From: Prevotella melaninogenica
GTDB taxonomy: Bacteria; Bacteroidota; Bacteroidia; Bacteroidales; Bacteroidaceae
Length of the DNA stretch: 64,000 nucleotides
Reading direction: 5' to 3'
Assembly (NCBI RefSeq): GCF_018128065.1
Contig: NZ_CP072360.1
Span: 1,368,501 to 1,432,500 of the forward strand
The notes under the pieces are model-generated. The model saw nothing but the letters and a program-made list of their open reading frames with translations, was not told the origin of the DNA and made no database searches. Position 1 is the stretch's first letter, and each line of letters begins with the position of its first letter. The position numbers and the translations under genes are program-made. Below, in pieces: positions 26,857 to 37,096 of this stretch.

Positions 26857-29800
26857 ATGGTGATAGCTGATTGTTTGAAAGTATTATTTCCCCTCAGAAC
26901 GTTTATGTGTGCCTTCCTTTTGTTTGTAGGTATACATGGTGCTTCTGCGCAGGTGTCATTAACGACAAACCAAACAGACTTAAAGACTGTTATACAGCGT
27001 ATTAAGTCGAAAACTAAGTATCGTTTCTTTTATGATGATGCACTTGGAAAACAGAAGGTTAATGCCGTTTCTATAAGTAATTTGCCTATAGATTTTGTGC
27101 TGAATAGGCTTTTTGAAAACACGGGGATTACTTATAAATCATCGATAATATTATTTATCTTAAGAAAGAAAAACCTGTTGTTCAGAATAAAGATGCTGGT
27201 AGTTCAGAGGCTGCTTTGCAACAACGTAAGGTTGGGCAGCCAGCCACACCAGTGCTCTATACCTTCAATGGACAGGTGCAAGATGTGTCGGGTAATCCGC
27301 TTGTTGGAGCAACCATCATGATAAAGGGCAGTTCAAAAGCACGTGCCTTATCGGATTTGGAGGGAAAGTTTGTGCTGAAATCAGAAACTCCTAATCCTGT
27401 ATTGCTTATTTCCTGTATAGGTTTTGATACGATAGAAAAGCGTGTTAATAATCGACATAATCAGTTGTTTGTATTGAAAGAGAACTTCTATGAGTTAGAG
27501 GATGTTTTCGTGACGGCTTTGGGCATCAATCGTTCGCGTACGGCTTTGAACTACAATGTCAAGCAGATGAATGGTGAGGAGTTGAGCAAGGTAAAGACAA
27601 GCAATTTTGCAAATGCCTTAGTGGGAAGAGTGGCAGGCGTCTTTATCAATGAATCAGCAGCAGGAATGGGTGGTGCAGCACGTGTAGTAATGCGTGGTCC
27701 GAAGTCTTTGGTGCAGAGTAATCAACCACTTTATGTGATTGATGGTATTCCTATTAATAACCGAAGTAATGATGATATTAAGGGCGGTATTTATTCGTTG
27801 CAGCCTGGCTCAGAGGGTATTTCAGACATTAATCCTGATGACGTTGAGAGTGTTTCTGTTCTTAGTGGAGCTGCCGCTGCAGCCCTTTATGGTTCCGCCG
27901 CAGCACAGGGAGCTGTGATGATAAAGACAAAATCGGGCAGAGTTGGGAAAACTTCTGTGGAGTTTTCTACAAGTACACAGTTTCTTTCTCCCTTTGTTTT
28001 ACCCGATTTTCAGAATGAATACGGTAACCGAACGAATGAAATGAAGTCGTGGGGAACGAAGAATACGTCAGAAAAAAGTCGTTATACACCTAATGATTTC
28101 TTCAGAACAGGAGTTAACTTTACGAATAGTGCAACGCTGACATCAGGTAATGAGCGCAATCAAATCTATCTTTCTTTGGGTTCATCAACAGTGAGTGGTA
28201 TTATTCCTAACAATGATTTTCAACGTTATAATCTTACATTTAAGAATGTTTTTTCGGCATTGCAGGATAAGCTCAGGCTAACTTTCTCTTTTAAGTTTGT
28301 CAGAGAAAATGATAGGAATATGTTGGCACAGGGACAATACTTCAATCCTTTGACTTCTGTTTATCTCTTCCCACGTGGCGAAGACTTTAATGCTATCAAG
28401 AAATTTGAAACTTATGACGTGGTACGCAATATCAATATCCAGAATTGGAGTTATGGAGATGACTTGAAGATGCAAAACCCTTATTGGGTTACTAATCGAA
28501 TGTTGAAGACAACGAAACGTAACAGATACCTTACCGATCTTGGTGTAAAGTATCATCTAACACGTTGGTTGGCTCTTGAAGGAAGACTTCGTTGGGATGA
28601 AGCTGTGAATAAGTTAGAAGACAAACGTTATGCTTCAACGCTTGATATTTTTGCCCATTCGCCTTATGGATATTATAGTTATTGTAAGGTGAATGACCGC
28701 TCTTTCTATGCTGATGTCATGGCAGACGTTTCTAAACGATGGGAAACTTTATCACTTGTTGCAAATGTTGGTACGGCTTTCACAAATACATCGTACGATG
28801 TGGCAGGCTTTCAGGGAGGACTAAAGGCTCCCTCAAACATCTTTACTCCTAATGGAATCGACTATAGTAGGGTGTCGGGTGATAATCGTCCTGTCTTTGA
28901 TATCACTCGTCATGCCATCCATTCCGTGCTTGGAAGTGTGGAGATGGGTTGGCAAGATCGTGTCTATCTGACGGTGACAGGACGTAACGACTGGGATTCT
29001 TCATTGAGTAATACAGCACAGCAGTCTTTCTTCTATCCTTCTGTGGGTATGTCGGCTATTCTTTCAAAGATGCTTAAATTACCGAAGTTTGTTGACTTTT
29101 TGAAGTTTCGTGCATCGTGGGCATCAGTGGGTTCTGCCATTTCTCCTAATATTTCTTCAGCTTGGCGTTATGAGTATATCCCCTCAACAGGTACTTATCA
29201 CACGGTGACCTATAAGTTTCCTGAGAACTTCTACCCAGAGCGTACAAACTCATGGGAAGCGGGTATGACGGCTCATTTGTTCAAAGAAGCATTGTCAGTA
29301 AAGTTTACGCTTTACCAATCGGATACGAAGAATCAAACCTTCCTCCGACAGATTACGCTTGGTGGTGCATTTAATCGCGAGTATATACAGGCGGGAGATG
29401 TGCAAAACAGAGGTTTGGAGTTGGGTATTGGTTATAACAAGAAGTGGAATAATCTCCGCTGGTCGGCGAATATGACCTATAGTACGAACCGTAATCGAAT
29501 CGAAAAATTACTTGATAATCCTAACGAAACACTGCGCCAAGGTGGTTTGAATGGTTGTGAGGTGATATTGACGCAAGGAGGTACGATGGGAGACCTTTAC
29601 ACATTCACTGATTATAAGCGTGATGCACAAGGAAATATCTTGCTCAACACTGAAGGGCAGGTGATGCAGATGGAGTTGCCTTCACCTAAGTTGGTAGGCT
29701 CCGTTTTGCCTAAGGCACACTTTGGATTGAATAATAATTTCTCATGGAAAGGATTTGAACTTGGGATGCTGATAACCGTTCGTTTGGGTGGTGTTTGTGT

Positions 29801-30194
29801 TTCACAGACGCAGGCTTTCATGGACTCGTATGGTGTTTCTAAGAAGACTGCTGAACTGAGAAACAATGGTGGCGTTGCTGTTGGTAATCAGTTGGTTTCT
29901 ACAGAGAAGTATTATTCGGTTGTTGGAGGGGAAACACCGATTTGGGATGAGTACATCTACAGTGCTTCTAACGCCCGAATTAAGGAACTTTATGTGGGTT
30001 ATACTTTCAATAAACTGATTCGTGGGGTAAAGGTGTCAGTCGCTTTGACAGCAAGAAACCTCTTGATGCTGTATTGTAAGGCACCTTTCGATCCTGAGGC
30101 AACCCCTTCAACGGACATATATTATCAAGGATTTGATTATTTTATGCAGCCCAGTCAACGTTCGTTGGGCTTTAGTATCAACGTAAAACTCTAA
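26857..30194 (+). pseudogene. SusC/RagA-type TonB-dependent receptor with STN domain, split by a one-base frameshift
   Basis: Outer-membrane importer for a glycan or similar nutrient. The first frame (26857 onward) has a signal peptide (FMCAFLLFVGIHGASAQ) and an STN signalling domain (LKTVIQRIKSKTKYRFFYDD). At about 27140-27144 the frame shifts by one base. The second frame resumes with DNIIYLKKEKPVVQNKDAG, a carboxypeptidase-like domain (FNGQVQDVSGNPLVGATIMIKG), the plug (LYVIDGIPINN; SVLSGAAAAALYGSAAAQG) and a full 22-strand-type barrel to a terminal aromatic/hydrophobic strand. With one base added the length is divisible by three, about 1,112 residues. Translation as written ends soon after the STN domain; the long second frame could only start internally, without a signal peptide. 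It may be a real phase-like mutation, decay or a sequencing error. Confidence 0.85.
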
Positions 30195-30195
30195 G

Positions 30196-31731
30196 ATGAT
30201 GATGAATAGTAGAAAGAAAATCCTTTCCTTCCTCTGTATGCTGATAATATTGTCTTCTTGTACGGGTAAGTTTGTTGATATTAATCGACCTGGTAGTAAA
30301 CTGTCATCAGAGGAGTTGAAGCGTGATAACTATGCTGTCGGCTCGTTCTTGATTCAGATGCAGGGAGTAGCTTTTCCAGAGCAGGAGAATGCCTATCAAA
30401 CGATGATAGACTTCGTTGGTAATTATCTTGGACGTTATACAACCTATACCAAGGAATTACCTAAGAATCATACACTATTCAATGCAAGCAACGCTTGGTG
30501 TGCTTGGCCAGCCTCTTACGCACCTCCTATGGTGTCTGCATTTAATGAGGTTGTCAATCTGAATGGTAAAGAGAATGTTTCTTATGCGTGGGCATTGATT
30601 CTTCGTGCACAGGCTTTTCTCCGTTTTACGGATATCTACGGTCCTTTCCCACTCAGTATGAATGCAGATAATGCTGTGGTTTACACTTCTCAGCAGGATA
30701 TATATATGCAATTGATTAAGGACTTGAATGAGGCTACTGACTATATCTCATCTGATACGCAACTTGATAAGGAAATGGTGGCTTTTGCACCTTATGACCT
30801 TGTTTATAAGGGCGATTTCAATAAGTGGCGTAAGTTTGCTAATTCACTTAAGTTGCGTATTGCCGTACGTATAAGCAATGTAGAACCTGCGATGGCGCGT
30901 TCTTTAGCTGAGCAGGCGGTGAGAGATGGCGTGATAGAGGGAAATGAGGATAACTGTGCTATTCGTTATAATAAGTCGGGTTTGTGGACAACTGCAGTTT
31001 CATGGGGCGATAGTCGTATCTGTGCTGACATTGAAAGCTATATGACGGGGTATAAAGACCCACGAATGAGCAAGTACTTCACCCTGCCGATAACGGAAGG
31101 AAAACGTAAGTATATTGGCTGTCGGGCTGGTGCTGCAATTGGAAGTAACGTTGTTGCTAAGCGTCTTTATTCTACTGTAAACGTGCAAGAAACGACCCCA
31201 GGACTATGGCTTACTGCATCAGAAATGGCTTTTTGTAAGGCTGAAGGAGTCTTGCGGGGTTGGAATATGGGCGGTGGCAGTGCCAAAAATTATTACGAAC
31301 AAGGTGTGACACTGTCCTTCAATCAATGGGGTGCAGATGGTGTTGCAACCTATTTGTTGGACGATACTTCTACAGAAGCTAACTATGCAGATGCTTTAGG
31401 GGGCTTTGGAGGTTCAGCTGCAAGGGTTTCTACGATTACTATAAAATGGGATGATAGTGCCTCTATGGATGAGAAAATGGAGCGGTTGATTACGCAGAAG
31501 TGGATTGCTTTGTTCCCGAATGGACAGGAAGCATGGAACGAAATTCGTCGCACGGGTTATCCTCGCATCTTCTCTGTGCCACAGGCAACAAACGGCTATA
31601 CATTATTAACACCCAATAGAATACCTTTTGATAAGAATCAGCAGATTAATAATCGCAGCAATTATGACAAGGCAGTCGAACTTTTAGGTGGTCCTGATGA
31701 TTATGCAACACCAATGTGGTGGCAGAGATAG
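30196..31731 (+). CDS. SusD/RagB-family nutrient-binding lipoprotein
   Basis: 511 residues. A lipoprotein signal (FLCMLIILSSC, lipobox LSSC) places it on the outer membrane, where it caps the SusC-like barrel. The fold is of the SusD-like type: WALILRAQAFLRFTDIYGPFPLS, the APYDLVYKGDFNKWRKFANSLKLRIAVRIS TPR region, a C-terminal LITQKWIALFPNGQEAWNEIRRTGYPRI segment and a final PTP-like MWW. These features fit the SusD_2-like subgroup. One base separates it from the SusC stop, and three consecutive ATGs (first at 30196) make the exact start uncertain. No glycoside hydrolase follows, so the substrate cannot be read from context. Confidence 0.92.
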   Translation: MMMNSRKKILSFLCMLIILSSCTGKFVDINRPGSKLSSEELKRDNYAVGSFLIQMQGVAFPEQENAYQTMIDFVGNYLGRYTTYTKELPKNHTLFNASNAWCAWPASYAPPMVSAFNEVVNLNGKENVSYAWALILRAQAFLRFTDIYGPFPLSMNADNAVVYTSQQDIYMQLIKDLNEATDYISSDTQLDKEMVAFAPYDLVYKGDFNKWRKFANSLKLRIAVRISNVEPAMARSLAEQAVRDGVIEGNEDNCAIRYNKSGLWTTAVSWGDSRICADIESYMTGYKDPRMSKYFTLPITEGKRKYIGCRAGAAIGSNVVAKRLYSTVNVQETTPGLWLTASEMAFCKAEGVLRGWNMGGGSAKNYYEQGVTLSFNQWGADGVATYLLDDTSTEANYADALGGFGGSAARVSTITIKWDDSASMDEKMERLITQKWIALFPNGQEAWNEIRRTGYPRIFSVPQATNGYTLLTPNRIPFDKNQQINNRSNYDKAVELLGGPDDYATPMWWQR

Positions 31732-31780
31732 ATTGTTTTTCTTTGTTTATGGGCGATGTTGGATATTTGGTATTGGGTGA

Positions 31781-31926
31781 GTATTCCTAAAGAAGAAACA
31801 TATTATTACATAAAACGAAAGAAAGTTTTGTTTTAAGTTGCTGTCACTTTTAACATTTCATGCATCTTACTGTCATATAACAAGTTAAGATTCTACTACA
31901 AATGGCAGAAATGACAGGAAATTTCC
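31781..31926 (+). repeat. Dispersed repeat family R1, copy A
   Basis: About 145 bp beginning GTATTCCTAAAGAAGAAAC, with the family core GCTGTCACTTTTAACATTTC near 31840 and ending ATGACAGGAAAT. It is closely similar, about 85% by eye, to the inverted copy B at 34485-34629. It lies between the convergent susD and outer-membrane barrel genes. Confidence 0.75.
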
Positions 31927-31975
31927 TCATGTCTTTTCTACTGAACCAACAAGTTAATTATCCTATACTTAATTC

Positions 31976-34018
31976 TCACTTTAAGATAGAACTTTCTGTA
32001 GTCTTCGATTCGTACTTAGGAGAACGGTTAACTTTCCTACCATAGTCAAGCGAATAAGCTACTTTTAGGGAAGCAAAAGAATTGTCCCGTTCACTGACTT
32101 TACGTTCGAAAAACTGGTAGTTAGGCGCAATAAAACTTCGTGTACGCTTATTTCTCTGCATAAAGAGATTCCGTGAAGTAACTACTACGGACAGATTTCC
32201 ATGACTCCATTCTGCAGACAAGTCATAGAGGAATGGGAGGTGTAGGTGCTCCTGACAAGCTACTAAATTCTTGCGAGCTGTCCGTGCAGAGGCTGACAGC
32301 GAGAAATCGCCCAGAAAGTAATTTGCTTCCACACGTGCATAACTGCATCCTATGTATTCGTCAGCAGATCCCGTCACCCTGTAACACTCATAGCCACCAT
32401 CCCATTTCACATTGAAATCACTTATAGGTTTCCATGTCGCAGACAGCAACAGCTGACACTGATGATAACGCGTATCGCTCGAATAGGTATTAATCAACCT
32501 GTTATTCTCCTTTAGATACACATTGCTTATTGCATTGCTCATATATTCATAACGAGATGAAAGTAGTGCCGACCATTTCTTGAAATTAAGCGTATAAGTC
32601 AAAGCAGGACCAAGTAACGTGGAATTATCCATCGTTGGATTGCCACGACGCACCAAGACACGATCTATCTGCTGTTCTGCTGCGTTTACGGTGTTCAATG
32701 TTGGGAAGGTATTTCCTAAGGCAAAGAATAGTTGTAAAGCTTGATGTTTATCTGGACTCCACGAGAACATTGTATGAAAACGTGGAGCAAAATGTGTCAC
32801 CTCCTGCTCTCCACGCAGCTTGTAAGCAAGGTAAGACACACCGGGACGCGCTACAAACATCAGCTTTCGTCCCCACCGCTTCGTATAATCAACAAAGAGC
32901 AAAGATTCAGAAGATAGCAGATGCTGCAGACTTGGAGAACTACCTCTATACTCATCTTGGCTTATCTTTAGAAATTCAATCAAGCTAAACGTTAGATTAT
33001 TTTCCTTAGGGAGAGGAAGCATGAAGCTCGTATGGAAGTTTAGATACGTATAATCCTCATTCACATCACTCACGAATGCTCTGTCTTCGAGAGTATTACG
33101 CTTATAGGTATTGCGTGCATAATAACCATCCAGCGAACATTCAAGACTCTTTCCACCCTTGAAATTTCGGTTAAAGTACAGAGAAATAGAGGGTTTTATT
33201 GTCTTATCGTGCTCAAGAACATTATTGGTAAATGCCAATGGAATAGTATAGCCTGTATATACCAAACTACCATTCAGAACATCATCACGGCTTGTACTGA
33301 CCTCAATACCGCTTCTAACCATCCACGTTGTACGCTCTGTCCTCCGACTAAGACTGGCATTAATATAACGTCCGATACTTTTCAAATCAGTATCATATGC
33401 TGACTCTTGCTTATGGATAGGGTTATCCAGCAGATAATCCGTCGTAGTCTCACCGTAAACCTTAGGGTTCTGTACATTAGTACCAGCCCAAAGGTTAACG
33501 TTATAATGCCCAAGACTATACTTTGATATAAGGTTGTAATCACCTTTCAAATAACCCACTCCCTGCAGAGCCTCCACCTGTGTATAACCTCCCGAGGTGT
33601 AATTCTTGACAATATAGTTCATTACAACCTTCTCATTTGCATACTTTCCCGTAGGCATATCATAGTATTCAACACGAACAATATCCTTTGGGCGCAACGT
33701 AGCTATCTCTCTCACAGAAGCCTTACAGCCGTTGATATATAACGTTGCCGTTCCTACTGGCGTCGTTATAACACCATTCTCTGCATCCACATTGACACCT
33801 GCTAACATCATATTCTTTACAAGGTCAAAACCAGAATGAGCATGCTTCCGCTGTTTTGGGGTAGGAATACAATTGATATAGTCTACCTCTCGTTTTACCA
33901 TATCACCTGCAACAATCACCTCTTTCAACTGAACTTCCTGTGAAACAGAATCTGTCTGTGCTGCAACAGTAAGTGGCATCACACCTAAGATTGCGCAAAA
34001 AATCTTCGTTTTGTCCAT
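31976..34018 (-). CDS. Outer-membrane beta-barrel protein (TonB-receptor-like, OMP_b-brl_3 type)
   Basis: 680 residues with a signal peptide (residues 1-20, IFCAILGVMPLTVAAQ). A short plug-like region follows (LKEVIVAG, then TATLYINGCKASVREIATLRPKDIVRVEYYDMPTGKYA). The rest is a series of alternating aromatic beta strands ending in FASLKVAYSLDYG. This fits the outer-membrane beta-barrel proteins of the OMP_b-brl_3 class, related to TonB-dependent receptors but lacking the SusC-type carboxypeptidase domain. Its cargo is unknown. The final residues (RSPKYESKTTESSILK) are charged and follow the last clear strand, which is unusual for a barrel terminus. The gene is alone, framed by inverted R1 repeats. 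Confidence 0.8.
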   Translation of the reverse strand: MDKTKIFCAILGVMPLTVAAQTDSVSQEVQLKEVIVAGDMVKREVDYINCIPTPKQRKHAHSGFDLVKNMMLAGVNVDAENGVITTPVGTATLYINGCKASVREIATLRPKDIVRVEYYDMPTGKYANEKVVMNYIVKNYTSGGYTQVEALQGVGYLKGDYNLISKYSLGHYNVNLWAGTNVQNPKVYGETTTDYLLDNPIHKQESAYDTDLKSIGRYINASLSRRTERTTWMVRSGIEVSTSRDDVLNGSLVYTGYTIPLAFTNNVLEHDKTIKPSISLYFNRNFKGGKSLECSLDGYYARNTYKRNTLEDRAFVSDVNEDYTYLNFHTSFMLPLPKENNLTFSLIEFLKISQDEYRGSSPSLQHLLSSESLLFVDYTKRWGRKLMFVARPGVSYLAYKLRGEQEVTHFAPRFHTMFSWSPDKHQALQLFFALGNTFPTLNTVNAAEQQIDRVLVRRGNPTMDNSTLLGPALTYTLNFKKWSALLSSRYEYMSNAISNVYLKENNRLINTYSSDTRYHQCQLLLSATWKPISDFNVKWDGGYECYRVTGSADEYIGCSYARVEANYFLGDFSLSASARTARKNLVACQEHLHLPFLYDLSAEWSHGNLSVVVTSRNLFMQRNKRTRSFIAPNYQFFERKVSERDNSFASLKVAYSLDYGRKVNRSPKYESKTTESSILK

Positions 34019-34261
34019 CTTAACTACTATTATTCAAGCATATACAAGAGTATATAACATTAACTTTGGGCTTTATAACTATCGTCACAAAATAAGAAAA
34101 TAAATAGGGAAAAAGCAAGAAGAACGATGATAAAAAATATCAAATGTAGTAAAAACTTCTTCAATTGAGGCAGATTATAAACTAATAATGAACAATATTA
34201 CAAGACATAAACAGCCTTTCTCACATTCCAAATCTACATTTTATCCATTTCGTGCCATAGG

Positions 34262-34312
34262 TCCGCACGAGTCGTGCATGTGGTAAGCACAACATGTGTT
34301 GCAGCTTGGCAC
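34262..34312 (-). repeat. Palindromic repeat family R2, copy 1
   Basis: It contains GCACGAGTCGTGC and CAACATGTGTTG. Read on the minus strand it follows the same pattern as copies at 49699-49762 and 58287-58350 (AACACAnGT, GTGnTTA, CACnAnTCGTGC). It lies in a 770-base spacer (34019-34788) that otherwise holds simple repeats, R1 copy B and a terminator, and no gene. Confidence 0.5.
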
Positions 34313-34396
34313 AAGAACAGATGAGGATATATCGGAATTATAAACTATACCCTTTAATGTTTTATAAGTTAGCAGAATCAGATACGAAGGTGTGGG

Positions 34397-34427
34397 GTGT
34401 TGGATGTTAGGTGTTGGATGTTGGGTG
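34397..34427. repeat. 14-nt tandem repeat, two units
   Basis: GTGTTGGATGTTAG at 34397 is followed directly by GTGTTGGATGTTGG at 34411 and a partial third unit. Confidence 0.55.
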
Positions 34428-34484
34428 ATAATGAAATGTCTATAACAATTAGCCAATTTCGTTTTATCAGATAACTCATAAACT

Positions 34485-34629
34485 TAATTTCCTGTCATCT
34501 CTGTCATTTGTAGTAGATACTTAATGTGTTATATTACAGCTAAATGCATGAAATGTTAAAAGTGACAGCAACTTAAAAATGAAACTTTCTTCTGTTTAAA
34601 GTAATAATATATTTCTTCTTTGGGAATAC
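34485..34629 (-). repeat. Dispersed repeat family R1, copy B (inverted relative to A)
   Basis: Its reverse complement starts GTATTCCCAAAGAAGAAA, contains AGTTGCTGTCACTTTTAACA and ends GATGACAGGAAATT, matching copy A over its whole length with scattered differences. Together A and B bracket the barrel gene. Confidence 0.75.
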
Positions 34630-34725
34630 TTGTTATTCAAAGTTTGAAAGAGCTTTTTTATTATTAGCCTATCGTGTATCTGCTTCCCCAACTTTTTTGT
34701 TGGGCTGAAGTCGAAGCATATCAAC

Positions 34726-34764
34726 GAAAACGAGGATGCTTCGGAACAAGCCAAAAGCATCCTC
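34726..34764 (-). terminator. Terminator after glmM
   Basis: Perfect 9-bp stem GAGGATGCT (34732-34740) with AGCATCCTC (34756-34764). The minus-strand tail is GTTTTCGTT, a modest U-tract; CTTTCTT on the other side could serve plus-strand transcription. Confidence 0.6.
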
Positions 34765-34788
34765 TTTCTTATTATAACAAGGTTAAGT

Positions 34789-36180
34789 TTACTGCATATC
34801 GTAAACTATCTGCATCAATTTCTTGCCTAATGTGTCAGCAGCCTCCATGGTGTTAGCTTCGCTGTAAACACGGATAATTGGCTCTGTGTTTGACTTACGG
34901 AGATGAACCCAAGCATCAGGAAAATCGAGCTTAACGCCATCGATATCTGTTACTTGTACATCCTTCTCCTGTCCGTAAAGTTCTTTCACGCGCACGAGAA
35001 TTGCATCAACATCTGTATCAGGTGTAAGGTCAATGCGATTCTTTGCAATGAAATACTCTGGGAAGGTCTTGCGAAGTTCGCTTACTTTCATTCCCTTCTG
35101 TGCCAAAGAACTAAGGAAAAGTGCAATACCAACGAGAGCATCACGACCATAATGGCTATCAGGATAGATGACACCACCATTACCTTCACCACCGATAACA
35201 GCACCCACTTCTTTCATCTTCGTGGTAACATTCACCTCACCAACAGCAGAAGCATAATACTTACCTCCATGTTTCTCAGTTACATCGCGCAGTGCACGAG
35301 TTGAAGAGAGGTTACTCACAGTGTTACCCTTCACGTGTTCGAGGATATAGTCAGCCACTGTGACGAGTGTGTATTCCTCACCATACATCTGCCCATCTTC
35401 CTGTATGAATGCAAGACGGTCAACATCTGGGTCAACAACAATACCCAAATCATAGCCACCCTTAGCAACCTCACCCATGATACCAGTAAGATTCGCTGCA
35501 ATTGGTTCTGGATTGTGAGAGAAATCACCAGTTGCATCACCATTCAAGAACTTATATTCTACGCCTAAACGGTCGAGCAACTTAGGTAGGATAACACCAC
35601 CAACAGAATTGATAGCATCAACAACGACACGGAACTTACGCCTCTTGATTGCTTCGACATCTACCAAATCAAGACTCAAAACTTCTTCTATATGGCGTTC
35701 ATCAAATGAATTGTCATCAGTATAACTACCCAAACCATCCACATCAGCATAATCAAAGTCCTCACGCTCAGCAATATCCAATACCTCAGCACCATCAGCC
35801 GCAGTAAGGAACTCACCCTCCTCGTTCAGCAGTTTCAAGGCGTTCCAATGGCGTGGATTGTGAGAAGCAGTAATGATGATACCACCATCAGCACCGCACA
35901 TACGTACAGCCAACTCTGTTGTAGGGGTTGTAGCCAAACCGATGTTCACAACATCTGCACCAATACCCATCAGCGTACCACATACTACATTCTTGACCAT
36001 TGGACCAGAGATGCGTGCATCACGACCAACAACAATCTTTAGCTTCTTCTCTGGGTGCTTACGTGCAATGAAAGTAGCGTATGCAGAAACGAATTTAACG
36101 ATGTCCAGCGGGTTCAGAGTATCGCCCGCACGACCTCCGATAGTTCCACGGATGCCGGAAATAGATTTAATAAGCGTCAT
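34789..36180 (-). CDS. glmM: Phosphoglucosamine mutase (GlmM-type alpha-D-phosphohexomutase)
   Basis: Interconverts glucosamine-6-phosphate and glucosamine-1-phosphate for cell-wall and LPS precursors; cytoplasmic. 463 residues with the four phosphohexomutase motifs: the phosphoserine loop TASHNPRHWNALK, the metal-binding DPDVDRLAF, the sugar-binding GEGNGGVIYP and the C-terminal phosphate loop LRKSNTEPIIRVYSEA. GEGNGG fits GlmM-like enzymes better than phosphomannomutases, and the name is given on that basis. It follows the DUF4827 gene by about 100 nt on the same strand. Confidence 0.9.
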   Translation of the reverse strand: MTLIKSISGIRGTIGGRAGDTLNPLDIVKFVSAYATFIARKHPEKKLKIVVGRDARISGPMVKNVVCGTLMGIGADVVNIGLATTPTTELAVRMCGADGGIIITASHNPRHWNALKLLNEEGEFLTAADGAEVLDIAEREDFDYADVDGLGSYTDDNSFDERHIEEVLSLDLVDVEAIKRRKFRVVVDAINSVGGVILPKLLDRLGVEYKFLNGDATGDFSHNPEPIAANLTGIMGEVAKGGYDLGIVVDPDVDRLAFIQEDGQMYGEEYTLVTVADYILEHVKGNTVSNLSSTRALRDVTEKHGGKYYASAVGEVNVTTKMKEVGAVIGGEGNGGVIYPDSHYGRDALVGIALFLSSLAQKGMKVSELRKTFPEYFIAKNRIDLTPDTDVDAILVRVKELYGQEKDVQVTDIDGVKLDFPDAWVHLRKSNTEPIIRVYSEANTMEAADTLGKKLMQIVYDMQ

Positions 36181-36282
36181 ACTTAAAATATATTTGAAGG
36201 GTATTGCCCTTATTGTTCTTTTGCGTTATTGTTCTTTTTCTATTTTATCCCCCATTTTCCCTTTTATACTTTTTACCTTTCA

Positions 36283-36933
36283 TCAGAGTCCCCTTTGGAA
36301 GGTAAGATCATAGTAGCAAGGATAGACTGCCTTTGTAGCATTAATCTGTCCTTGTTGTGAAGGTACGATAAGCCTCACATGTGATAACTTTGATGTAGCA
36401 TCAACCAATCTACCAAGACCAACATAAGGCATTGGTACCAACCAACCAGCAGGTACGGAAGTACTCTTATAGACATCATACATCACACTGGAAGAAGGAT
36501 CAAACGAAGCAGTATAAGTTCCACTTGTGTTTGTTACAGACATCTTGTCAACCTTAGGACCAAAGATAAGGAATTGATTAGACAACTGCAACGTATCTCT
36601 GAGAAGGTTACGCTCAGTGAAACGACAGAGAACAGTAGCCGTCTCACCTTTCTTTATAATCTCACCAGTTCCTTTCTCAACAATCTGCATATAAACGCCA
36701 GTATTTGGAAAAAGAACATACTGGTTCTTTGTTGTATCGGTTGTATTCCCTTGCTTAGTGAACTGTTCTTCGGTAATTACATTTATACCTTTCTTTACTA
36801 TAAATTTATTAATTGCCTCTGTCTCCCGTTCCAACTGATCAGCATAAGTTTCGCCCTTACTACACGAACTAAATGCCAGCACTGCAGCCAACACCACAAG
36901 GAGAAAATTGATCTTCTTCATTTGCTTTTTCAT
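36283..36933 (-). CDS. DUF4827-family lipoprotein
   Basis: 216 residues. A lipoprotein signal (INFLLVVLAAVLAFSSC) leads to a mature domain with YADQLERETEAINKFIVKKGINVI, TGVYMQIVEKGTGEIIKKGETATVLCRF and a WLVPMPYVGLGRLV strand, reminiscent of FKBP-type folds. Such proteins are classified as DUF4827 in Bacteroidota; no function is established. The start is set at the ATG at 36933: the earlier ATG at 36951 falls within the predicted -7 promoter box, so it would not be in the mRNA. A third in-frame ATG at 36921 is also possible. It is probably co-transcribed with glmM. Confidence 0.8.
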   Translation of the reverse strand: MKKQMKKINFLLVVLAAVLAFSSCSKGETYADQLERETEAINKFIVKKGINVITEEQFTKQGNTTDTTKNQYVLFPNTGVYMQIVEKGTGEIIKKGETATVLCRFTERNLLRDTLQLSNQFLIFGPKVDKMSVTNTSGTYTASFDPSSSVMYDVYKSTSVPAGWLVPMPYVGLGRLVDATSKLSHVRLIVPSQQGQINATKAVYPCYYDLTFQRGL

Positions 36934-36948
36934 TTTAATTATGTTGTG

Positions 36949-36956
36949 CAAAGATA
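36949..36956 (-). promoter_or_regulatory. Predicted -7 promoter element of the DUF4827-glmM unit
   Basis: The minus strand reads TATCTTTG followed by C. It overlaps the most upstream in-frame ATG and so decides the start at 36933. Confidence 0.6.
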
Positions 36957-37096
36957 AGAAAAGTATTTAGAAAGGGAAAATAAGAAGTAAGAAAAATATA
37001 TTAAAAGGTAGCTTGTGAAAACTTTTTTTGTTGGATTTCTATCATTTAGAAAGACCATTTTACTTTTATAGGTGGCGTAAGAGAGGAGTATTATTA

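Noticed and set aside
34241..34456. 71-codon minus-strand frame upstream of the barrel gene
   Set aside because: It consists of the translated 14-nt tandem repeat and the R2 palindrome.
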